Shown here in pieces: positions 1 to 11,143 of a stretch of 64,000 nucleotides of DNA. How positions within the stretch are numbered: position 1 is the first letter of the stretch; each line of letters begins with the position of its first letter. This DNA is from Hydractinia symbiolongicarpus. Taxonomy: Eukaryota; Cnidaria; Hydrozoa; Anthoathecata; Hydractiniidae. A program made the position numbers and the translations under genes. Location: NCBI RefSeq assembly GCF_029227915.1, contig NC_079879.1, positions 1,736,001-1,800,000 on the forward strand, given 5' to 3'. The notes below the pieces were generated by a model, which made no database searches, was not told where the DNA came from, and saw only the letters and a program-made list of their open reading frames with translations.

Positions 1-2434
1 TGGCCCGTATAGTCGAATGTATACAAAGAAAGTACCCAGGGAGTAAACTCATTTCCCGAACGATTCTTTAAATTATTTCTTCACCACTAAAACGCATGAG
101 ACTTGTAGTTCTCAAAAATCATTTCATTTTTGATGAGACGCTAAATAAAAGAAGCTTAATCGCCGGCAAACGAAAACCCGCGATTTCCCGTAAATCCCGG
201 GCTTGGCCCGTATAGTCGAATGTATACAAAGAAAGTACCCAGTGAGTAAACTAATTTCCCGAACGATTCTTTAAATTATTTTTTCACCACTAAAACGCAT
301 GAGACTTGTAGTTTTCAAAAATGTTTTCATTTTTGATGAGACGCTGAATAAAAGAAGTTTAATCGCCGACAAACGAAAACCCGCGATTTCCCGTAAATCC
401 CGGGCTTGGCCCGTATAGTTGAATGTATACAAAGAAAGTACCCAGAAAGTAAACTCATTTCCCGAACGATTTTTTAAATTACTTTTCCACCACTAAAGCG
501 CATGAGACTTGTTGTTTTCAAAAACAATTTCATTTTTGATGAGACGCTGAATAAAAGGAGTTTAATTGCCGGCAAACGAAAACTCGCGATTTCCCGTATA
601 TCCTGGACTCGGCCCGTATAGTCAAAAGTATACAAAGAAAGTACCCAGTGATTATACTCATTTCCCGAACGATTTTTTAAATTAATTTTCCACCACTAAA
701 ACGCATAAGACTTGTAGTTTTTAAAAACGATTTCATTTTTGATGAGACGCTGAATATAAGGAGTTTAATCTACAGCGAACGAAAACCCGCGATTTCCCGT
801 AAATCCCGGGCTTGGTCCGTATAGTCGAATGTACACAAAGAAAGTACCCAGGGAGTAAACTCATTTCCCGAACAATTCTTTAAATTATTTTTTCACCACT
901 AAAACGCATGAGACTTGTAGTTTTCAGAAATGTTTTCATTTTTGATGAGACGCTGAATAAAAGAAGTTTAATTGCCGGCAAACGAAAACCCGCGATTTCC
1001 TGTAAATACCGGGCTTGGCCCGTATAGTCGAATGTATACAAAGAAAGTACCCAGAAAGTAAACTCATTTCCCGAACGATTTTTTAAATTACTTTTCCACC
1101 ACTAAAGCGCATGAGACTTGTTGTTTTAAAAAACACTTTCATTTTTGATGAGACGCTGAATAAAAGGAGTTTAATTGCCGGCAAACGAAAACTCGCGATT
1201 TCCCGTATATCCTGGACTCGGCCCGTATAGTCAAAAGTATACAAAGAAAGTACCAAGTGATTATACTCATTTCCCGAACGATTTTTAAATTATTTTTTCA
1301 CCACTAAAACGCATGAGACTTGTAGTTTTCAAAAATGATTTCATTTTTGATGAGACGCTGAATAAAAGGAGTTTAATCTCCGGCAAACGAAAACACGCGA
1401 TTTCCCGTAAATCGCGGGCTTGGCCCGTATAGTCGAATGCATACAAAGAAAGTACCCAGGGTGTAAACTCATTTCCAAGACGATTTTTAAATTATTTTTT
1501 CACCACTAAAACGCATGAGACTTGTAGTTTTCAAAAATGTTTTCATTTTTGATGAGACGCTGAATAAAAGAAGTTTAATCGCCGGCAAACGAAAACCCGC
1601 GATTTCCTGTAAATCCCGGGCTTAGCCCGTATAGTCGAATGTATACAAAGAAAGTACCCAGTGAGTAAACTAATTTCCCGAACGATTCTTTAAATTATTT
1701 TTTCACCACTAAAACGCATGAGACTTGTAGTTTTCAAAAATGTTTTCATTTTTGATGAGACGCTGAATAAAAGAAGTTTAATCGCCGGCAAACGAAAACC
1801 CGCGATTTCCCGTAAATCCCGGGCTTGGCCCGTATAGTCGAATGTATACAAAGAAAGTACCCAGAAAGTAAACTCATTTCCCAAACGATTTTTTAAATTA
1901 TTTCTTCACCACTAAAACGCATGAGACTTGTAGTTCTCAAAAATCATTTCATTTTTGATGAGACGCTAAATAAAAGAAGCTTAATCCCCGGCAAACGAAA
2001 ACCCGCGATTTCCCGTAAATCCCGGGCTTGGCCCGTATAGTCGAATGTATACAAAGAAAGTACCCAGGGAGTAAACTCATTTCCCGAACAATTCTTTAAA
2101 TTATTTTTTCACCACTAAAACGCATGAGACTTGTAGTTTTCAGAAATGTTTTCATTTTTGAGGAGACGCTGAATAAAAGAAGTTTAATTGCCGGCAAACG
2201 AAAACCCGCGATTTCCTGTAAATACCGGGCTTGGCCCGTATAGTCGAATGTATACAAAGAAAGTACCCATTGAGTAAACTGACTTCCCGAACGATTCTTT
2301 AAATTATTTTTTCACCACTAAAACGCATGAGACTTGTAGTTTTCAAAAATGTTTTCATTTTTGATGAGACGATGAATAAAAGAAGTTTAATCGCTGGCAA
2401 ACGAAAACCCTCGATTTCCCGTAAATCCCGGGCT
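1..2434. repeat. Satellite 1 higher-order repeat, 12-mer, copy 1
   Basis: The monomer at 1 is matched almost exactly by the monomer starting at 2435, and the following monomers keep the same order of variants. The period is 2434 bp, which is 12 monomers less 2 bp. The variant with accaagtgattatac and the one with cgaatgcatac occupy matching positions in both copies. The gtcaaaag class occupies only two slots (near 620 and 1230). The window starts exactly at a monomer boundary by chance, so the repeat may continue to the left. Confidence 0.9.
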
Positions 2435-4332
2435 TGGCCCGTATAGTCGAATGTATACAAAGAAAGTACCCAGGGAGTAAACTCATTTCCCGAACGATTC
2501 TTTAAATTATTTCTTCACCACTAAAACGCATGAGACTTGTAGTTCTCAAAAATCATTTCATTTTTGATGAGACGCTAAATAAAAGAAGCTTAATCGCCGG
2601 CAAACGAAAACCCGCGATTTCCCGTAAATCCCGGGCTTGGCCCGTATAGTCGAATGTATACAAAGAAAGTACCCAGTGAGTAAACTAATTTCCCGAACGA
2701 TTCTTTAAATTATTTTTTCACCACTAAAACGCATGAGACTTGTAGTTTTCAAAAATGTTTTCATTTTTGATGAGACGCTGAATAAAAGAAGTTTAATCGC
2801 CGACAAACGAAAACCCGCGATTTCCCGTAAATCCCGGGCTTGGCCCGTATAGTTGAATGTATACAAAGAAAGTACCCAGAAAGTAAACTCATTTCCCGAA
2901 CGATTTTTTAAATTACTTTTCCACCACTAAAGCGCATGAGACTTGTTGTTTTCAAAAACAATTTCATTTTTGATGAGACGCTGAATAAAAGGAGTTTAAT
3001 TGCCGGCAAACGAAAACTCGCGATTTCCCGTATATCCTGGACTCGGCCCGTATAGTCAAAAGTATACAAAGAAAGTACCCAGTGATTATACTCATTTCCC
3101 GAACGATTTTTTAAATTAATTTTCCACCACTAAAACGCATAAGACTTGTAGTTTTTAAAAACGATTTCATTTTTGATGAGACGCTGAATATAAGGAGTTT
3201 AATCTCCAGCGAACGAAAACCCGCGATTTCCCGTAAATCCCGGGCTTGGTCCGTATAGTCGAATGTACACAAAGAAAGTACCCAGGGAGTAAACTCATTT
3301 CCCGAACAATTCTTTAAATTATTTTTTCACCACTAAAACGCATGAGACTTGTAGTTTTCAGAAATGTTTTCATTTTTGATGAGACGCTGAATAAAAGAAG
3401 TTTAATTGCCGGCAAACGAAAACCCGCGATTTCCTGTAAATACCGGGCTTGGCCCGTATAGTCGAATGTATACAAAGAAAGTACCCAGAAAGTAAACTCA
3501 TTTCCCGAACGATTTTTTAAATTACTTTTCCACCACTAAAGCGCATGAGACTTGTTGTTTTAAAAAACACTTTCATTTTTGATGAGACGCTGAATAAAAG
3601 GAGTTTAATTGCCGGCAAACGAAAACTCGCGATTTCCCGTATATCCAGGACTCGGCCCGTATAGTCAAAAGTATACAAAGAAAGTACCCAGTGATTATAC
3701 TCATTTCCCGAACGATTTTTAAATTATTTTTCCACCACTAAAGCGCATGAGACTTGTTGTTTTAAAAAACACTTTCATTTTTGATGAGACGCTGAATAAA
3801 AGGAGTTTAATTGCCGGCAAACGAAAACTCGCGATTTCCCGTAAATCGCGGGCTTGGCCCGTATAGTCGAATGCATACAAAGAAAGTACCCAGGGTGTAA
3901 ACTCATTTCCAAGACGATTTTTAAATTATTTTTTCACCACTAAAACGCATGAGACTTGTAGTTTTCAAAAATGTTTTCATTTTTGATGAGACGCTGAATA
4001 AAAGAAGTTTAATCGCCGGCAAACGAAAACCCGCGATTTCCTGTAAATCCCGGGCTTAGCCCGTATAGTCGAATGTATACAAAGAAAGTACCCAGTGAGT
4101 AAACTAATTTCCCGACCGATTCTTTAAATTATTTTTTCACCACTAAAACGCATGAGACTTGTAGTTTTCAAAAATGTTTTCATTTTTGATGAGACGCTGA
4201 ATAAAAGAAGTTTAATCGCCGGCAAACGAAAACCCGCGATTTCCCGTAAATCCCGGGCTTGGCCCGTATAGTCGAATGTATACAAAGAAAGTACCCAGAA
4301 AGTAAACTCATTTCCCAAACGATTTTTTAAAT
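2435..4332. repeat. Satellite 1 higher-order repeat, 12-mer, copy 2 (incomplete)
   Basis: This segment follows copy 1 monomer by monomer with very few differences until about 4332. There copy 1 continues with the ttatttcttcaccac variant, while copy 2 switches to ttacttttccaccactaagg. One internal tract (about 3725-3835) differs from copy 1 in several clustered bases and matches a neighbouring monomer class instead. A fragment resembling the start of the unit reappears near 4890, but the full 12-mer order is not kept there. Confidence 0.87.
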
Positions 4333-4736
4333 TACTTTTCCACCACTAAGGCGCATGAGATTTGTTGTTTTCAAAAATGTTTTCATTTTTGATGAGACGC
4401 TGAATAAAAGAAGTTTAATCGCCGGCAAACGAAAACCCGCGATTTCCTGTAAATCCCGGGCTTAGCCCGTATAGTCGAATGTATACAAAGAAAGTACCCA
4501 GTGAGTAAACTAATTTCCCGAACGATTCTTTAAATTATTTTTTCACCACTAAAACGCATGAGACTTGTAGTTTTCAAAAATGTTTTCATTTTTGATGAGA
4601 CGCTGAATAAAAGAAGTTTAATCGCCGGCAAACGAAAACCCGCGATTTCCCGTAAATCCCGGGCTTGGCCCGTATAGTCGAATGTATACAAAGAAAGTAC
4701 CCAGAAAGTAAACTCATTTCCCAAACGATTTTTTAA
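3961..4736. repeat. Satellite 1 dimer duplication, 406-bp step
   Basis: The stretch 3961-4330 is repeated at 4367-4736 with almost no change, a shift of exactly two monomers (406 bp). The shared variant cgggcttagcccg, otherwise rare, marks both copies. This looks like a recent unequal exchange that ended the regular 12-mer register. Confidence 0.85.
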
Positions 4737-6854
4737 ATTAATTTATCACCACTAAAACGCATGAGACTTGTAATTTTCAAAAACGATTTCATTTTTGATG
4801 AGACGCTGAATAAAAGGAGTTTAATCTCCGGCAAACAAAAACCCGCGAATTCCCGTAAATCCCGGACTGGGACCGTATAGTCAAAAGGATACAAAGAAAG
4901 TACCCAGGGAGTAAACTCATTTCCCGAACGATTCTTTAAATTATTTCTTCACCACTAAAACGCATGAGACTTGTAGTTCTCAAAATCATTTCATTTTTGA
5001 TGAGACGCTAAATAAAAGAAGCTTAATCGCCGGCAAACGAAAACCCGCGATTTCCCGTAAATCCCGGGCTTGGCCCGTATAGTCGAATGTATACAAAGCA
5101 AGTACCCAGGGAGTAAACTCATTTCCCGAACGATTTCTTAAATTAATTTTCCACCACTAAAACGCATAAGTCTTGTAGTTTTCAAAAACGATTTCATTTT
5201 TAATGAGTCGCTCAATAAAAGGAGTTTAATCTCCGGCAAACGAAAACACGCGATTTCCCGTAAATCCCGGGCTTGGCCCGTATAGTCCAATGCATACAAA
5301 GAAAGTACCCAGGGTGTAAACTCATTTCCAGAACGATTTTTAAATTACTTTTTCACGACTAAAACGCATGAGACTTGTAGTTTTCAAAAATGTTTTCATT
5401 TTTGATGAGACGCTGAATAAAAGAAGTTTAATCGCCGGCAAACGAAAACCCGCGATTTCCTGTAAATCCCGGGCTTGGCCCGTATAGTCGAATGTATACA
5501 AAGAAAGTACCCAGTGAGTAAACTAATTTCCCGAACGATTCTTTAAATTATTTTTTCACCACTAAAACGCATGAGACTTGTAGTTTTCAAAAATGTTTTC
5601 ATTTTTGATGAGACGCTGAATAAAAGAAGTTTAATCGCCGGCAAACGAAAACCCGCGATTTCCCGTAAATCCCGGGCTTGGCCCGTATAGTCAAATGTAT
5701 ACAAAGAAAGTACCCAGAAAGTAAACTCATTTCCCGAACGATTTTTTAAATTACTTTTCCACCACTAAAGCGCATGAGACTTGTTGTTTTTAAAAACGAT
5801 TTCATTTTTGATGAGACGCTGAATAAAAGGAGTTTAATTGCCGGCAAACGAAAACTCGCGATTTCCCGTATATCCTGGACTCGGCCCGTATAGTCAAAAG
5901 TATACAAAGAAAGTACCCAGTGATTATACTCACTTCCCGAACGATTTTTAAATTATTTTTTCACCACTACAACGCATGAGACTTGTAGTTTTCAAAAATG
6001 ATTTCATTTTTGGTGAGACGCTGAATAAAAGGAGTTTAATCTCCGGCAAACGAAAACACGCGATTTCCCGTAAATCCCTGGCTTGGCCCGTATAGTCGAA
6101 TGCATACAAAGAAAGTACCCAGGGTGTAAACTCATTTCCCGAACGATTTTTAAATTATTTTTTCACCACTAAAACGCATGAGACTTGTAGTTTTCAAAAA
6201 TGTTTTCATTTTAGATGAGACGCTGAATAAAAGAAGTTTAATCACCGGCAAACGAAAACACGCGATTTCCTGTAAATCCCGGGCTTGGCCCGTATAGTCG
6301 AATGTATACAAAGAAAGTACCCAGTGAGTAAACTAATTTCCCGACCGATTCTTTAAATTATTTTTTCACCACTGAATCGCATGAGACTTGTAGTTTTCAA
6401 AAATGTTTTCATTTTTGATGAGACGCTGAATAAAAGAAGTTTAATCGCCGGCAAACGAAAACCCGCGATTTCCCGTAAATCCCGGGCTTGGCCCGTATAG
6501 TCGAATGTATACAAAGAAAGTACCCAGAAAGTAAACTCATTTCCCGAACGATTTTTTAAATTACTTTTCCACCACTAAGGCGCATGAGACTTGTTGTTTT
6601 CAAAAACAATTTCATTTTTGATGAGACACTGAATAAAAGGAGTTTAATTGCCGGCAAACGAAAACTGGCGATTTCCCGTATATCCTGGACTCGGCCCGTA
6701 TTGTCAAAAGTATACAAATAAAGTACCCAGTGATTATACTCATTTGCCGAACGATTTTTAAATTTTTTTTTCACCACTAAAACGCATGAGACTTGTAGTT
6801 TTCAAAAATGATTTCATTTTTGATGAGACGCTGAATAAAAGAAGTTTAATGGCC
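4737..6854. repeat. Satellite 1, irregular monomer order
   Basis: The 203-bp monomers continue without a clear higher-order period. Monomer variants known from the 12-mer recur here in a different order, for example the cgaatgcatac class near 6100 and its ccaatgcatac variant near 5290. No gene or non-satellite insertion is visible. Confidence 0.85.
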
Positions 6855-8482
6855 GGCAAACGAAAACCCGCGATTTCCTGTAAATCCCGGGCTTGGCCCG
6901 TATAGTGGAATGTATACAAAGAAAGTACCCAGTGAGTAAACTAATTTCCCGAACGATTCTTTAAATTATTTTTTCACCAATAAAACGCATGAGACTTGTA
7001 GTTTTCAAAAATGTTTTCATTTTTGATGAGACGCTGAATAAAAGAAGTTTAATCGCCGGCAAACGAAAACCCGCGATTTCCCGTAAATCCCGGGCTTGGC
7101 CCGTATAGTCGAATGTATACAAAGAAAGTACCCAGAAAGTAAACTCATTTCCCGAACGATTTTTTAAATTACTTTTCCACCACTAAAGCGCATGAGACTT
7201 GTTGTTTTCAAAAACGATTTCATTTTTAATGAGACGCTGAATAAAAGGAGTTTAATCTCCGGCAAACGATAACCCACGATTTCCCGTAAATGCCGGGCTT
7301 GGCCCGTGTAGTCGAATGTATACAAAGAAAGTACACAGGGAGTAAACTCATTTCCAGAACGACTTTTTAAATTATTTTTTCACCACTAAAAAGCATAAGA
7401 CTTGTAGTTTTCAAAAACGATTTCATTTTTGATGAGACGCTGAATAAAAGGAGTTTAATTGCCGGCAAACGAAAATTCGCGATTTCCCGTATATCCCAGA
7501 CTGGGCCCGTATAGTCAAAAGTATACAAAGAAAGTACCCAGTGATTAAACTCATTTCCCGAACGATTTTTTAAATTATTTTTTCACCACTAAAAAGCATG
7601 AGACTTGTAGTTTTCAAAAATGATTTCATTTTTGATGAGACGCTGAATAAAAGGAGTTTAATTGCCGGCAAACGAAAACCCGCGATTTCCTGTAAATCCC
7701 GGGCTTGGCCCGTATAGTGGAATGTATACAAAGAAAGTACCCAGTGAGTAAACTAATTTCCCGAACGATTCTTTAAATTATTTTTTCACCAATAAAACGC
7801 ATGAGACTTTTAGTTTTCAAAAATGTTTTCATTTTTGATGAGACGCTGAATAAAAGAAGTTTAATCGCCGGCAAACGAAAACCCGCGATTTCCCGTAAAT
7901 CCCGGGCTTGGCCCGTATAGTCGAATGTATACAAAGAAAGTACCCAGAAAGTAAACTCATTTCCCGAACGATTTTTTAAATTACTTTTCCACCACTAAAG
8001 CGCATGAGACTTGTTGTTTTCAAAAACGATTTCATTTTTAATGAGACGCTGAATAAAAGGAGTTTAATCTCCGGCAAACGATAACCCACGATTTCCCGTA
8101 AATGCCGGGCTTGGCCCGTGTAGTCGAATGTATACAAAGAAAGTACACAGGGAGTAAACTCATTTCCAGAACGACTTTTTAAATTATTTTTTCACCACTA
8201 AAAAGCATAAGACTTGTAGTTTTCAAAAACGATTTCATTTTTGATGAGACGCTGAATAAAAGGAGTTTAATTGCCGGCAAACGAAAATTCGCGATTTCCC
8301 GTATATCCCAGACTGGGCCCGTATAGTCAAAAGTATACAAAGAAAGTACCCAGTGATTAAACTCATTTCCCGAACGATTTTTTAAATTATTTTTTCACCA
8401 CTAAAAAGCATGAGACTTGTAGTTTTCAAAAATGATTTCATTTTTGATGAGACGCTGAATAAAAGGAGTTTAATTGCCGGCA
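6855..8482. repeat. Satellite 1 higher-order repeat, 4-mer, two copies
   Basis: Two adjacent copies with an 812-bp period (4 x 203). Diagnostic variants recur at that distance: tatagtggaatg at 6901 and 7713, and ggcccgtgtagtcg with gtacacaggg in the third monomer of each copy. Copy 1 is about 6855-7666 and copy 2 about 7667-8482. The two copies are nearly identical, which suggests recent local amplification. Confidence 0.88.
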
Positions 8483-10500
8483 AACAAAAACTCGCTATTT
8501 CCCGTATATCCCGGACTCGGCCCGTATAGTCAAAAGTATACAAAGAAAGTACCCAGCGATTAAACTCATTTCCCGAACGATTTTTAAATTATTTTTTCAC
8601 CACTAAAACGCATGAGACTTGTAGTTTTCAAAAATGATTTCATTTTTGATGAGACGTTGAATAAAAGGAGTTTAATTGCCGGCAAACGAAAACTCGCGAT
8701 TTCCCGTATATCCCGGACTCGGCCCGTATAGTCAAAAGTATACAAAGAAAGTACCCAGCGATTAAACTCATTTTCCGAACGATTCTTTAAATTATTTTTT
8801 CACCATTAAAACGTATGAGACTTGTAGTTTTCAAAAACGATTTCATTTTTGATGAGACGCTGAATAAAAGGAGTTTAATCTCCGGCAAACAAAAACCCGC
8901 GATTTCCCGTAAATCCCGGACTCGGCCCGTATAGTCAAAAGTATACAAAGGAAGTACCCAGGGAGTAAACTTATTTTCCGAACGATTCTTTAAATTATTT
9001 TTTCACCATTAAAACGTATGAGACTTGTAGTTTTCAAAAATGTTTTCATTTTTGATGAAACGCTGAATAAAAGAAGTTTAATCGCCGGCAAACGAAAACC
9101 TGCGATTTTTCGTATATCACGGACTCGGCCCGTATAGTCAAAAGTATACAAAGAAAGTACCTTAGGAGTAAACTCATTTCCCGAACGATTCTTTAAATTA
9201 TTTTTTCACCACTAAAACGCATAAGACTTGTAGTTTTCAAAAACGATTTCATTTTTGATGAGACGCTGAATAAAAGGAGTTTAATTGCCGGCAAACGAAA
9301 ACTCGCGATTTCCCGTATATCCCAGACTGGGCCCGTATAGTCAAAAGTATACAAAGAAAGTACCCAGTGATTAAACTCATTTCCCGAACGATTTTTTAAA
9401 TTATTTTTTCACCACTAAAAAGCATGAGACTTGTAGTTTTCAAAAATGATTTCATTTTTGATGAGACGCTGAATAAAAGGAGTTTAATTGCCGGCAAACA
9501 AAAACTCGCTATTTCCCGTATATCCCGGACTCGGCCCGTATAGTCAAAAGTATACAAAGAAAGTACCCAGCGATTAAACTCATTTCCCGAACGATTCTTT
9601 AAATTATTTTTTCACCATTAAAACGTATGGGACTTGTAGTTTTCAAAAATGTTTTCATTTTTGATGAAACCCTGAATAAAAGAAGTTTAATCGCCGGCAA
9701 TCGAAAACCTGCGATTTTTCGTATATCACGGACTCGGCCGTATAGTCAAAAGTATACAAAGAAAGTACCTTAGGAGTAAACTCATTTCCCGAACGATCCT
9801 TTAAATTATTTTTTCACCACTAAAACGCATGAGACTTGTAGTTTTCAAAATTGATTTCATTTTTGATGAGACGCTGAATAAAAGAAGTTTAATCGCCGGC
9901 AAACGAAAACCCGTTATTTCACGTAAATCCCGGGCTTGGCCCGTATAGTCGAATGTATACAAAGAACGTACCCAGGGAGCAAACTCATTTCCCGAACGAT
10001 TTTTTAAATTAATTTTCCACCACTAAAACATATAAGACTTGTAGTTTTCAAAAACGATTTCATTTTTGATGAGACGCTGAATAAAAAGAGTTTAATCGCC
10101 GGCAAACGAAAACCCGCGATTTCCCGTAAATCCCTGGCTTGGACCGTATAGTCGAATGTACACAAAGAAAGTACCCAGGGAGTAAACTCATTTCCCGAAC
10201 GATTTTTCAAATTATTTTTACACCACTAAAACGCATGAGACTTGTAGTTTTTAAAAATGTTTTCATTTTTGATGAGACGCTGAATAAAAGTAGCTTAATC
10301 GCCGGCAAACGAAAACCGGCGATTTCCCGTAAATCCCGGTCTTGGCCCGTATAGTCGAATGTAAACAAAGAAAGTACCCAGGGAGTAAACTCATTTCCCG
10401 AACGATTTTTTAAATTAATTTTCAACCACTAAAACGCATAAGACTTGTAGTTTTTAAAAATGATTTCATTTTTTATGAGACGCTGAATAAAAGAAGTTTA
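8483..10500. repeat. Satellite 1, gtcaaaag-rich part with 608-bp spacing
   Basis: Mostly gtcaaaag-class monomers up to about 9800. A distinctive monomer carrying gatttttcgtatatcacgg followed by gtaccttaggagt occurs twice, with cttaggagta at 9161 and 9769. The spacing is 608 bp, one base short of three monomers, and the missing base is a C in ggccgtatag near 9738. From about 9900 the gtcgaatg class returns. Confidence 0.8.
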
Positions 10501-11143
10501 ATCGCCGGCAAACGAAAACCCGCGATTTCCCCTAAATCCCGGGCTTGGCGCGTATTGTAGAATGTATACGAAGAAAGTACCCAGGGAGTAAACTGATTTT
10601 CCGAACGACTTTTGAAGAAATTTCTGAACCACTAAAACGAATGAGACTTGTAGTATTCGAAAATGCTTACATTTTTGATGAGACGCTGAATAAAAGAAGT
10701 TTAATCGCCGGCAAACGAAAAGCCGCGATTGATTTTCCGAACGACTTTTCAAGAAATTTCTGCACCACTAGAACGAATGAGACTTGTAGTATTCCAAAAT
10801 GTTTACATTTTTGATGAGACGCTGAATAAAAGAAGTTTAATCGCCGGTTAACGAAAACCCGCAATTTCACGTAAATCCCGGGCTTGGCCCGTAAAGTCGA
10901 ATGTACACAAAGAAACTACCCAGGGAGTAAACTCATTTCCCGAACGATTTTTTAAATTATTTTTTCATCACTAAAACACATGAGACTTGTAGTTTTTTAA
11001 AAAGTTTATATTTTTGATGAGACGCTGAATGAAAGGAGTTTAATCGCCAGCAAACGAAAACCTGCGATTTCTCGTAAATACCGGACTCGGCCCGTATAGT
11101 CAAAAGTATACAAAGAAAGTACCCCGGGATAGTTTTCAAAAAT
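10501..11143. repeat. Degenerate edge of satellite 1
   Basis: Monomers here are more diverged than anywhere else in the array. Unusual words appear, such as gtagtattcgaaaatgcttac and gaccttttgaagaaatt-like variants. Near 10729 a monomer jumps from gccgcgatt directly to gattttccgaacg, losing a large internal piece. The last monomer jumps at about 11129 from gtaccc to tagttttcaaaaatg and then meets satellite 2. Diverged edge monomers are typical where homogenisation by unequal exchange no longer reaches. Confidence 0.82.

Larger units (their letters stand above)
1..11143. repeat. Satellite 1: tandem array, ~203-bp monomer
   Basis: About 55 head-to-tail monomers. The word tggcccgtatagt recurs at 1, 204 and 407 and keeps a 203-bp step, apart from 1-2 bp indels, for over 10 kb. 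Each monomer has an AT-rich half (runs of T and A around the word caccactaaaacgcatgag) and a CpG-rich half with GCCGGC and CCCGGG palindromes. Two main monomer classes alternate. One carries gtcgaatg, with cccgcgatttcccgtaaatc just upstream. The other carries gtcaaaag, with ctcgcgatttcccgtatatc upstream. C-to-T and G-to-A changes at CpG sites are frequent. I do not recognise the family by name. Open frames of 64-90 codons occur on both strands but repeat with the monomer and do not look coding. Confidence 0.97.

Noticed and set aside
131-182. Hammerhead-ribozyme-like words in satellite 1: TTGATGAG followed by CGAAAA
   Set aside because: The essential C of CUGAUGA is T, no stem II can form between the two words, and no cleavage-site stem is apparent. 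Satellite 2 has only ctgataa, which also breaks the core.
1690-1884. 64-codon open frame on the minus strand, repeated identically at 4124-4318 and 4530-4724, and similar frames elsewhere in satellite 1
   Set aside because: It repeats at higher-order-repeat distances, lies wholly inside satellite monomers, and related monomers break it freely with stops. It is a by-product of the repeat, not a gene.
1-11143. Regular repeats considered as a CRISPR array
   Set aside because: The units are directly adjacent 203-bp monomers without unique spacers, and the rest of the window contains an animal-type LINE. This is satellite DNA.
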